From positions 1 to 37,980 of the forward strand of contig JAKAWH010000017.1 of the NCBI GenBank assembly GCA_021817065.1: DNA of 37,980 nt. The letters are read 5' to 3'. Each line of letters begins with the position of its first letter. The first letter of the stretch is position 1. The notes beneath the pieces are model-generated. The model had not been told where the DNA came from and ran no database searches. It saw only the letters and a list, made by a program, of their open reading frames with translations. Of the stretch, positions 28,625 through 35,793 are shown one piece after another. The stretch is from Actinomycetes bacterium (lineage in GTDB: Bacteria > Actinomycetota > Acidimicrobiia > Acidimicrobiales > JAKAVM01). The position numbers and the translations under genes were made by a program.

Positions 28625-30273
28625 CCAGATCCCAGCACACCTGCCGACGCAGTCCATCCGGGCAGCCCCACCACCACCCACTGCTCCTCGGATACCACCG
28701 GTCCGGTCGAGGTGATCAAGAGGGCCATACCCGACTCGACCCCCACTCCGAAGTAGGCGTGGGACCCGGCGCCGATGACGATGTGTCCCATTCCGGGAAG
28801 GGAGCCCGGCTCGCCAAACCGGGACACCGACACGGAGACCCGCCTGCGCCCGGGATTCTGGATTGCGATCGACAGACCGGGTCCGCCGCCACCTCCCAGC
28901 TCCGGTCCGCCGGCCGACGCCGGCCGTGAATCTCCAGACCCGGTGGCCTCAGTCCCCCCTGCGGCACCGCCACCGGACCGGGTGATCGAAGGAGGCATGC
29001 CGGCCAGCACCCAATGGCGGGATGCCACCCGGGCCCCCAGCACGGTGGAGAGCCAGGGAGAAGCAGTCCCACCGTTCGACACGGTTTCGAGGGCGGTCGA
29101 CATCGTTGAGGGCGGAGGGGTTCCGACGGCCTGCATTGCCACGACCGGCGACCCGTGGGTCACCACCGCCGAAATCGATTCACCAACTCCTGCGGGAATG
29201 CGTGGCTGGCCGGACATGTCGACATCCGCCACCGAGTCGGCAGGAACCGAGACGGTCAGGGGAGATGCCTCCCCCGCATCGAGACCCACTTTCACCCGGA
29301 CCGTGCTCGCTGTCGAGCCCGGGTCGTAGAGGTAGAGGTGCTCGGGGGTCGAGGGTGTGGTGGTCCCTTCGGGGAAGTACCACACCGGACCAGCCGACGG
29401 AGCCCCCAGGACGACATCGACCGCTCCGGTTCCGGCCGGTCGCGCCGGTGACGTGACCGACGAACGACTCGGAGGTCGCAATTCGACCTGGAACGCCACC
29501 ACGCTCCCCCTCCGGCAGGTGACCGATGTTCCCACCGCGCCGTCGCTGAAAAGTCGGGCTGAGACATCCTCCTCGACCAACGCGTGGGCCGGAACGAAGA
29601 GACCCTGGTAGGCCGGATCCGCGATCACCCCCCCACTGCTCGCAAAGGTGATGCTTGCCGTCGCATCGGTTGCGGTGGGATTGAAAAGCAAGTAGATGAG
29701 CCGATCCTCCCCGTCTGCATCGCCTCCGGCGAAGTACCAGTTTGCAGCGGTATACGGCGAGCACGGGCCCACCGTTTCACCTCCGGGACCTCCCGATGCC
29801 TGCCAGGCGGACGATCGGCCCCCCTCCAGTTCCACGTCGGCCGCGGAAAAAGATCCTTTGGTGATCGGCGAAGCCAGAGCCACCTGGGAGGACGCGGGCA
29901 CCGACAAAGCTGCTACAACCGGAGGGCCGAACTCGTTCTGCCACGAAACGCTACCGCGCACCTCTCGTCGCAACCGATTGGCGATATCCACGAAACCCGG
30001 CGTCGTCCCGGATTCTCCACGGGGACCTGCACAGTACCAACTCGATGACGTGGCGGCGGCGAGCGCCTCCCTCGGCATCTGCGACGATGCCGAGGATTCC
30101 AGTTCGGATAGCGACCCGTCGGTGACCCGCCGCGCCCCCAACCCCGCCGGCACGGCGAGTGCCAGAGCGATCCCCGCAAAGACTGCCAGGCGCATTCGCC
30201 CCGCGCGCTGATCTGCTGGCCCGGCGCGGCGCTGATCTGGAACGTCCGCGGGCTCGGGAGCCGGATCGCTCAC
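28621..30273 (-). CDS. DUF5719-family secreted/membrane-anchored protein
   Basis: 550 residues from GTG 30273, chosen because it overlaps the stop of the upstream glycosyltransferase gene (GTGA). A short charged head is followed by one hydrophobic helix, 'RMRLAVFAGIALALAVPAGLGA', and the rest should lie outside the cell. The outside part is rich in beta-strand patterns repeated along the chain: 'WYFAGGDADGEDRLIYLLFNPT', 'VWYFPEGTTTPSTPEHLYLYDPG', 'HWVLAGMPPSI'. These look like two or three copies of the same sugar-lectin-like unit ending in 'NP.....V.V....G'. DUF5719 has no set function. Its constant pairing with a GT2/membrane glycosyltransferase in actinobacteria suggests a role in envelope glycan assembly. 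Confidence 0.8.
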   Translation of the reverse strand: MSDPAPEPADVPDQRRAGPADQRAGRMRLAVFAGIALALAVPAGLGARRVTDGSLSELESSASSQMPREALAAATSSSWYCAGPRGESGTTPGFVDIANRLRREVRGSVSWQNEFGPPVVAALSVPASSQVALASPITKGSFSAADVELEGGRSSAWQASGGPGGETVGPCSPYTAANWYFAGGDADGEDRLIYLLFNPTATDATASITFASSGGVIADPAYQGLFVPAHALVEEDVSARLFSDGAVGTSVTCRRGSVVAFQVELRPPSRSSVTSPARPAGTGAVDVVLGAPSAGPVWYFPEGTTTPSTPEHLYLYDPGSTASTVRVKVGLDAGEASPLTVSVPADSVADVDMSGQPRIPAGVGESISAVVTHGSPVVAMQAVGTPPPSTMSTALETVSNGGTASPWLSTVLGARVASRHWVLAGMPPSITRSGGGAAGGTEATGSGDSRPASAGGPELGGGGGPGLSIAIQNPGRRRVSVSVSRFGEPGSLPGMGHIVIGAGSHAYFGVGVESGMALLITSTGPVVSEEQWVVVGLPGWTASAGVLGSG

Positions 30274-33254
30274 GCCAGCACCACCCACCACACCGCCACG
30301 GACCAGGCAGCGAGTTGCGCGGCGAGCTCCGCCCACCGATAGGAAGGGGCTTTGGTCGAACGGGTCGCCGCACCTGCCGCAGTGATCGCGACGTCGTGAT
30401 CGGAGAAGACCTCCACCGACGGGTCGACCGGGATGCTCGACAGATCGCCCTGGGATTGCAGGCTGGACATTACCCAGGCGGGCGGAGGGAACCGGCTGGC
30501 AGCGCTTCCGGGCGCCAGCTGGAGTGGAACCACCACCTTGGTCACTCCCAGGGCAGCCAGATCATGACCGAGGCGAGAGGTGAGGCCCGCATGCGCCCGC
30601 TCCACCGCCGCGGCGACACGAGCAGCTCGGCGGGGATCTACCGGGACCCACAGATCGGTCTGGCCGGGGACCTCATCAGGGGAGATCGCGTAGGCGACAC
30701 CGGGTCCCAGCACCCACGAGCCAGACGGCAGTGCACGAGGGTCCCCGACCCACAGGGTGAGCCCGGGCGCGCCAGTGTTCGCCGCGGTCAGCATCTCTCC
30801 CCACCCTGTGATCGGGAGGCCGAACTGGCCACTCACCAGAGCGGCGACCACCGGCAAGGCACCGATGGTGAGTGCCATCGCCGATGCCGCGGCGACCGCC
30901 TGATGCCAGCCGAACCGGTGCGAGGAGAGGTCGGTCACGAAGGCGGAAGCCCCCAGAGAGATCGCCACCGCCATGGCAATGGCACCCGGTACGAGGAAGA
31001 GCGACGGATCCATGGTTGTCCCCCCCAGCCAGCCGTGCGCCCCGGCCCAGGCGGAAAGCCAGGACACCACCATCACTCCCCACATCCGGACCGCCCACCG
31101 GAAACGCCAGCCGAGACCGACCGCGACCGCCAGCCCGGCGGGCACCAGCATCGCCCACCCGGCGATCCCACCACCCAGGAATCCCAGGTCGAACCGCACG
31201 AATGCTCCCAACCCGGGCGCCGACCATGCTGGGCCCCCCTGACCAACCAGGGGAACTAGCGCGTGCCACGGACCGAGGAAGCTTGGAAGCCATGGACCGA
31301 GGAGAACTGCGGCTACCGCGGTCCCGGTCACTACCAGCCCCACCGAACGGACCCACCCGGCGATACCACCGACGACCAGCGACCCGAGGCCGGTCCCTAT
31401 GAGAACGATGCCTAGAACGACAATTTCTCCGGGCGCCACCGATGAAACGAGCGCCATGAGAATCCCGAAAGCGATCCTTCCCCTCCACCCGACCTGGCCC
31501 TCCGCCTCACAAGGCTCGGTCCTCCAGGCCCGGAACAACCGCGAAACCAACCAAGGGGTGGCTCCGTAGGCCACCAACGCCTCCAGGCGACCGGCGGAGA
31601 AGAGATCGTAGGGCAGGGCAACCACCAGATATGCGGCGGTGGCGAGCAGCCGGGGTATCCTCCCGCCGAAAGAGCGACCCAACCGGTAGACGCCCAACGC
31701 CCCACCGGGCAGGGCACCCAGGAAGAGCAGCTTCTGAACGAATCCGGTGGCACCGAAGAGCACGGTCGACGAGATCCCGAGCAGGGCCACAACCGGAGGC
31801 GCCGGGCTGTACGCGCCCGTGGCGGGAACCTGTCCCCCATCGAGGTAGCGGTGAACCAAAGTCAGGGAGGAGGGAAGGTGACCGAGTTGCCCGAGGGAGG
31901 GCAACGCGGCGGTGGCCCAATGGCGCATCCCGAAGAAGAGCAGAATGCCGATGCCTATCCACACCAGGGAAAGCCAGTCAGGAAGCCCGAAATCCCACCT
32001 GCCACCTATGGAGATTGCCGATTCGTCGCCCTGATCCTCCCTTCTCACTTCGACGCCGTGCAGGGACAGGTGGTGAACACCCGCATAGGAAGCTGCAAGG
32101 CGGCGGGTGAATGACGAGACCCGTGCGAACCCCCCCACCTGGAACTCCCGGACGTCCCGGTCGGATATGTGACGACTGGCCTGCACCTGCCTTCGATCCT
32201 GGCGCAGCGAGCCGAGCCGGCCGAGGTTCCAGATCCAGGCGCCGACAACTGACCTCGCCCGTTCGAGCTTGCCGGTCACCAGGCATATGAGGACCTCGGC
32301 AACCGATGCGGCAACTGCTTGGGGAAGCACTCGGAGAAGGCTCCACGCTCCGTAGCACTTGAGCAGCGTGCGGAGCTCGTGGCGGCGCGCGAGTGCCCGG
32401 ATTTCCTCCGATGATCCGGCTCGATCCCTCCAGCGAGTTCCGCTGCGAGTCGCTTCAATGTGGCGCACCCGCGCACCCGGGGCGACCACCACCCGGGCAC
32501 CGGCGACTTGAGCACGCCAGGAAAAGTCGAGGTCTTCCCCGAACATGGTTATCAGAGGGTCGAAGCCACCCAGGTTGGCGAAAAGGTCGGCACGGATGAG
32601 AGTGAAGCCCCCCGGCGCCACAAAGACGTCCCGGACTGAATCGTGCTGCTCCTGGTCCAGCTCTCCCGGCACCAACCGGTCGGCCAGTGCACCTAGCTTG
32701 TCCGCGTTCATCCCAACGCTCAAGAGGCGGGTCGGGTCCTCCCAAGCGACCATCTTCGGCGCGACTACCGCCGCGTTCGAGCGGAATGCCTCTTCCACCA
32801 TGAGGCGAACTGCACTCGGGTCGGCGGCCACGTCGTCATGGCAGAAGACGAAATGGGTGGCGCCTTCAGCCATTCCCGCCACCTCGTTGGCACTGGCGCC
32901 GAAACCGCTGTCGCCCTCCAGACGGCGAAAGAAGGCTTTCGGAACCACTTCGGCCACCCTCTCGGTGGGATCTTCCGCACTGGCCGCGTCGATAACAATG
33001 ATGGTCAGGTTCGGATAGTCCTGATCCCGCAGGGACCCCAGCGACTCTTCGAACCATGGCCCAGGGTCACGGGTAACCACAACCGCCACCACCGGTGGGG
33101 CTGCCTCTTCCGGGACCTCGACATCTTCGTCGTCCGGGACCTCGACATCTTCGTCGTCCGGGACCCCGACGTCGTCGAAATCCTCCGACGACTGTCCCGC
33201 CATTGTGTCCTCGGGTGCAGAGCTGGTAGCAAGGTCCTCCTGCTCCGTCATCAT
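30270..33254 (-). CDS. GT2 glycosyltransferase fused to a large multi-pass membrane domain
   Basis: 994 residues from the paired ATGs at 33254/33251; the frame stays open further upstream, but that part is antisense to the SCP2 gene. After an acidic head with VPDDEDVE repeats comes a GT2 (GT-A fold) domain: 'VVAVVVTRDPGPWFEESLGSL', 'GFGASANEVAG', the metal motif 'FVFCHDDVA', then 'VFVAPGGFTLIRADLF' and 'FDPLITMFGEDLDFSWRAQ' with the catalytic ED. From about residue 400 on, some 12 or more membrane helices follow, including 'GRLEALVAYGATPWLVSRLF', a motif style seen in arabinosyl/GT-C enzymes. The protein probably transfers a sugar to a lipid-linked envelope glycan. It is coupled by a four-base overlap to the DUF5719 gene. 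Confidence 0.85.
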   Translation of the reverse strand: MMTEQEDLATSSAPEDTMAGQSSEDFDDVGVPDDEDVEVPDDEDVEVPEEAAPPVVAVVVTRDPGPWFEESLGSLRDQDYPNLTIIVIDAASAEDPTERVAEVVPKAFFRRLEGDSGFGASANEVAGMAEGATHFVFCHDDVAADPSAVRLMVEEAFRSNAAVVAPKMVAWEDPTRLLSVGMNADKLGALADRLVPGELDQEQHDSVRDVFVAPGGFTLIRADLFANLGGFDPLITMFGEDLDFSWRAQVAGARVVVAPGARVRHIEATRSGTRWRDRAGSSEEIRALARRHELRTLLKCYGAWSLLRVLPQAVAASVAEVLICLVTGKLERARSVVGAWIWNLGRLGSLRQDRRQVQASRHISDRDVREFQVGGFARVSSFTRRLAASYAGVHHLSLHGVEVRREDQGDESAISIGGRWDFGLPDWLSLVWIGIGILLFFGMRHWATAALPSLGQLGHLPSSLTLVHRYLDGGQVPATGAYSPAPPVVALLGISSTVLFGATGFVQKLLFLGALPGGALGVYRLGRSFGGRIPRLLATAAYLVVALPYDLFSAGRLEALVAYGATPWLVSRLFRAWRTEPCEAEGQVGWRGRIAFGILMALVSSVAPGEIVVLGIVLIGTGLGSLVVGGIAGWVRSVGLVVTGTAVAAVLLGPWLPSFLGPWHALVPLVGQGGPAWSAPGLGAFVRFDLGFLGGGIAGWAMLVPAGLAVAVGLGWRFRWAVRMWGVMVVSWLSAWAGAHGWLGGTTMDPSLFLVPGAIAMAVAISLGASAFVTDLSSHRFGWHQAVAAASAMALTIGALPVVAALVSGQFGLPITGWGEMLTAANTGAPGLTLWVGDPRALPSGSWVLGPGVAYAISPDEVPGQTDLWVPVDPRRAARVAAAVERAHAGLTSRLGHDLAALGVTKVVVPLQLAPGSAASRFPPPAWVMSSLQSQGDLSSIPVDPSVEVFSDHDVAITAAGAATRSTKAPSYRWAELAAQLAAWSVAVWWVVLA
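33111..33179. repeat. 24-bp tandem repeats encoding VPDDEDVE
   Basis: Two exact units (33111-33134 and 33135-33158, starting CGGGACCTCGACATCTTCGT) and a diverged third lie in the 5' part of the GT2 gene. Each encodes eight residues of an acidic linker (VPDDEDVE), so copy-number change would keep the frame. Confidence 0.9.
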
Positions 33255-33284
33255 CGCAGGGCCGAGCCTAGAGGCTCCGCCATT

Positions 33285-33355
33285 CGCACCGCCGGGCCAA
33301 GGGGAGCGGCCGGGCCAAGGGGAGCGGGACCGCACCGCCGGGCCAAGGGGAGCGG
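33285..33355. repeat. Three direct repeats between GT2 and SCP2 genes
   Basis: GCCGGGCCAAGGGGAGCGG occurs at 33291-33309, 33309-33327 and 33337-33355. The first and third copies extend leftward to CGCACC, giving a 25-base match. They lie just upstream of the GT2 start and about 40 bases before the SCP2 operator. They may be binding sites or simple slippage products. Confidence 0.85.
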
Positions 33356-33391
33356 CATACGGCAGGGAAGGGCCGGCGAGTTTGATTTCTA

Positions 33392-33407
33392 TTGACCATC
33401 TGGTCAA
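33392..33407. promoter_or_regulatory. Palindromic operator upstream of the SCP2 gene
   Basis: TTGACCATCTGGTCAA is a perfect inverted repeat of seven bases per arm around TC, the usual size and symmetry of a TetR-family site. It overlaps possible promoter elements (TTGACC as -35 with TACCGT at 33417, or TTGATT-N17-CAAGAT). No TetR gene is in the window. The type of regulator is inferred from the shape of the site. Confidence 0.55.
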
Positions 33408-33479
33408 GATTTGAGGTACCGTCGACGGTGACGGCACCGGAACACAAGGACCGGAATACCGATGAGCGAGGAGCAACCC

Positions 33480-33872
33480 ATGGCATTTAATTTCCTCTCC
33501 GACGACTGGTTCGCCGAAGTGGACAAGATCCGCGCCGGCGCAGGGGACGACGCTATCCCGGTGACCCTCAGGGACCTGACTGTCAACATTGTGGTGACCG
33601 GCGGTCCTGACGGGGAGAAGGAAGTCCACCTGAACGGAGGAAACTACGAACGGGGACTCAACGCGACCGCTCCCACTAAGGTCACAGTTCCCTTCGACGT
33701 CGCAAAGTCCATCTTCATCGAGGGCAACCAGCAGGCCGCGATCCAAGCGTTCATGTCGGGGCAGATCAAGGTGGAGGGCGACATGACCAAGCTGATGGCC
33801 CTCCAAGCGGCACCGGCGCCAAACGACGCCCAGAAGGATCTACAAGCCAAGCTGCAATCGATCACTCTCTGA
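33480..33872 (+). CDS. SCP2-domain lipid-binding protein
   Basis: 130 residues from ATG 33480, which has GAGGAG six bases upstream; the ATG at 33462 does not. The fold pattern is SCP-2: 'FLSDDWFAEVDKIRAG', a beta sheet around 'IPVTLRDLTVNIVVTGGPDGEKEVHLNGG', then 'VTVPFDVAKSIFIEGNQQAAIQAFMSGQIKVEGDMTKLMAL'. The last part is the typical 'F..GKIKVEGDM.K' end that lines the lipid pocket. Such proteins bind sterols, fatty acyl-CoA or polyketides in the cytoplasm. A palindromic TetR-like operator upstream suggests control by lipid or acyl-CoA. The gene ends before a strong terminator. Confidence 0.9.
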   Translation: MAFNFLSDDWFAEVDKIRAGAGDDAIPVTLRDLTVNIVVTGGPDGEKEVHLNGGNYERGLNATAPTKVTVPFDVAKSIFIEGNQQAAIQAFMSGQIKVEGDMTKLMALQAAPAPNDAQKDLQAKLQSITL

Positions 33873-33931
33873 GCAACCGGCACTCCGGGCGCAGAACCTG
33901 CCCACCAGGACGGCTCACGCCGGATGCGACG

Positions 33932-33971
33932 ATCGCGAAGAACCCGCCCGAAAGGGCGGGTTCTTCGCGAT
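33932..33971. terminator. Strong bidirectional terminator
   Basis: An 18-pair perfect stem, ATCGCGAAGAACCCGCCC with its complement, closed by a GAAA tetraloop. It contains GAAGAA/TTCTTC near the base, so RNA from either side has a short U-rich or A-rich foot. It lies between two convergent genes (SCP2 and the Gly/Pro-rich orphan) and should end both transcripts. Confidence 0.92.
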
Positions 33972-33989
33972 ATAACGAGAGCGTGCCTG

Positions 33990-34502
33990 TTACAACTTAA
34001 TGTCAACCCTGAAACCAGTACCGACTCCCGGCTGCGGAGCCGGGGTGGTCAGACCTGCTGGATTACCTACTGGCGCCTGCTTACCGCCTCCGGTTGCCAC
34101 CTGGCCGTTTCCCAAGGTCACCGCCGGGGTCTTGCCCCCAGGTGATTGGCCGCCAAGAACCACTGCAGGGGGCTTGCCGCTCTCGAGCTGTGCTGCATGG
34201 GAATCGACCGACGGGGTTGGGCTGGGCTGGATCGTCGCCCCTCCACCGGGCGATTTGCCCCCGTAGGCAGGATTGGTCCCCGGACCCACCGGGGGGTTGG
34301 ACGAACTCGGATTACCGCCCTGTGGAGCAGTCGAAGCCGGACCCGATGCGACCACCGGGGTGCTCAGTCCTTGATCCGCCCAATTGCCCTCGAAACCTCC
34401 GGCATCGACCGGATCCACCATCCCTTCGAAATGCCCGTTGAGGTACATGTAGTAGGCAATCGCTCCGCCGACACCCCCTTGCCCGGACAGCGTGCTGGAC
34501 AT
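33990..34502 (-). CDS. Gly/Pro-rich protein of unknown function
   Basis: 170 residues from ATG 34502, preceded by TTAGGGAAA. The first 45 residues (MSSTLSGQGGVGGAIAYYMY, 'LNGHFEGMVDPVDAGGFEGNWADQG') look folded. The rest is low-complexity Gly/Pro/Ser/Thr sequence with loose repeats such as 'AVVLGGQSPGGKTPAVTLGNG' and 'GGKSPGGG', ending in the strand-like 'GVGTGFRVDIKL'. I see no signal peptide or membrane helix, although the composition resembles wall or appendage proteins. It is unlike its neighbours and I cannot name a family. A possible short leader peptide ends five bases before its start. Confidence 0.65.
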   Translation of the reverse strand: MSSTLSGQGGVGGAIAYYMYLNGHFEGMVDPVDAGGFEGNWADQGLSTPVVASGPASTAPQGGNPSSSNPPVGPGTNPAYGGKSPGGGATIQPSPTPSVDSHAAQLESGKPPAVVLGGQSPGGKTPAVTLGNGQVATGGGKQAPVGNPAGLTTPAPQPGVGTGFRVDIKL

Positions 34503-34507
34503 TTTCC

Positions 34508-34561
34508 CTAACCTCTCTCCTCGAGTTCCTTCTCACTCTCCATCAAGATGTACCTCTCCAC
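34508..34561 (-). CDS. Possible leader peptide upstream of the Gly/Pro-rich gene
   Basis: A 17-codon frame (VERYILMESEKELEERG) starts at GTG 34561 and ends with TAG five bases before the ATG of the next gene. A shorter version starts at ATG 34543 and has 11 residues. It is highly charged and helix-prone. GAAAGAAGAA before the GTG is a poor ribosome site. The close spacing suggests translational coupling, but a chance frame cannot be excluded. Confidence 0.25.
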   Translation of the reverse strand: MERYILMESEKELEERG

Positions 34562-34714
34562 TTCTTCTTTCGGAGCAAACCTTGATCAACTTTAGCGCAA
34601 TTCGCGGTGAAAACACCACCTCGGCTGCCTGAAGTCACAACCATGTAACACTCCCGGCTCCTGAAAAATTCCCAGTGGGAACCAGTTCGCGTCGGCGTCA
34701 CTGAGCCGCATGGG

Positions 34715-35668
34715 TTACTGCGAGGCGGGAGAAAGGTCCTTGAATGCCTGGTGGAGGTCGATCCCGAATGGCAAAAGGGCGATCACCGGCACAGTCACCC
34801 CGTTGTCCACATACCGGCGGATATGGGCACGGCACTGCGCCGGCGATCCGTGGACAATGAGGGCATCGACCACCTCGTCTGGAACTGCATTGGCCGCTTC
34901 CTTGCGATCCCCATTCCGCCAGGCTTCCCACATCTGCTCCAACAGGGGCCCTCGGCCGAGCCACTCATGGAAAGCCGCATAGACCGGCACGTTAAGGTAG
35001 GAGTTGACCAGCAGCCGCCCCACCCGACGCACATACTCGGTGTCCTCGGTCGGACAGACGAAGATCCTCGCCACGATCTCTTTTCCGGCTCCAACCTCCG
35101 GCACCACCCGGGACACGTCGTCGGCCGACAGCCAATTGATGATCGCGCCATCGGCCTCCCGGGCGGCTAGGTGGAGCATCCCTGGCCGGAGTGCGCCCAC
35201 CAGGATCGGCGGGGGATTCTCAACCGGGCGGGCGAGCCGGAACCCGCGTACGGTAAATGTGTCGAAGGCGGCATCGACCTTCTCTCCTGCCAAGGCCAAC
35301 TTGAGGAAGCGCACCATGTCACGAACCTTGCGATACGGGTCCTCGAAGGCGATGTCGTTCCACTGCTCCACGATCACCTGGGAGGACGAGCCGATCCCCA
35401 AGGTGAAGCGGCCGGGAGCAACTTCGGCCATGGTGGCGGCCGACATGGCGATCAGGCCGGGCCCGCGGGTATAGGCAGGGACCACCGCCGTTCCGAGTTG
35501 CAACGTGGGAGCCCTCTCGGCTGCCACTGCAAGCGGCACGAAGGCATCGGTGCCGTTCGCCTCCGACGACCAGAGATCGGTGTAGCCGAGATCGGCCATC
35601 TCGGCGAACCATTCCCGCTGCTCGGCCAGTGAAACCCCCTCCAGAGGAAGGCTCATCCCGTAGCGCAT
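34715..35668 (-). CDS. LLM-class F420-dependent oxidoreductase
   Basis: 317 residues from ATG 35668 (MRYGMSLPLEGVSLAEQREW). The luciferase-like monooxygenase barrel is clear: 'EMADLGYTDLWSSEANGTDAFVPLAVAAERAPTLQLGTAVVPAYTRGPGLIAMSAATMAEVAPGRFTLGIG'. This is the family's strand-2 to strand-4 core, with the GTAVVP and GRFTLGIG signatures. The later 'PPPILVGALRPGMLHLAAREADGAIINWL' also fits the F420 subgroup. Such enzymes use reduced F420 (or FMN) to reduce or oxidise small molecules; the substrate is unknown. The ribosome site GAGGTG lies very close to the ATG, so the start may be GTG 35671 or ATG 35656. It is divergent from the GGDEF gene. Confidence 0.9.
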   Translation of the reverse strand: MRYGMSLPLEGVSLAEQREWFAEMADLGYTDLWSSEANGTDAFVPLAVAAERAPTLQLGTAVVPAYTRGPGLIAMSAATMAEVAPGRFTLGIGSSSQVIVEQWNDIAFEDPYRKVRDMVRFLKLALAGEKVDAAFDTFTVRGFRLARPVENPPPILVGALRPGMLHLAAREADGAIINWLSADDVSRVVPEVGAGKEIVARIFVCPTEDTEYVRRVGRLLVNSYLNVPVYAAFHEWLGRGPLLEQMWEAWRNGDRKEAANAVPDEVVDALIVHGSPAQCRAHIRRYVDNGVTVPVIALLPFGIDLHQAFKDLSPASQ

Positions 35669-35720
35669 CACCTCAGCCTAAGGGGTGGCCAGCGGAAGCG
35701 GGGGCGAGTAGACTACTTTC

Positions 35721-35749
35721 TTGTTATCCCACCACGCGCTGTGTACACT
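35721..35749 (+). promoter_or_regulatory. Sigma70-type promoter of the GGDEF gene
   Basis: TTGTTA (35721-35726), 17 bases, TACACT (35744-35749). Transcription would start near 35756, about 38 bases before the TTG start codon. A palindrome, AGTAGACTACT, lies just upstream (about 35707-35717) and could be an activator or repressor site. Confidence 0.65.
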
Positions 35750-35793
35750 CAGCTACGGAGGGGGGCCAAGAAGGGCAGACAAGGGAGGCCGCT

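Noticed and set aside
33255-33806. The upstream 184 codons of the GT2 frame
   Set aside because: They are antisense to the SCP2 gene and cross its terminator-side promoter region; the acidic head starting at 33254 is the natural protein start.
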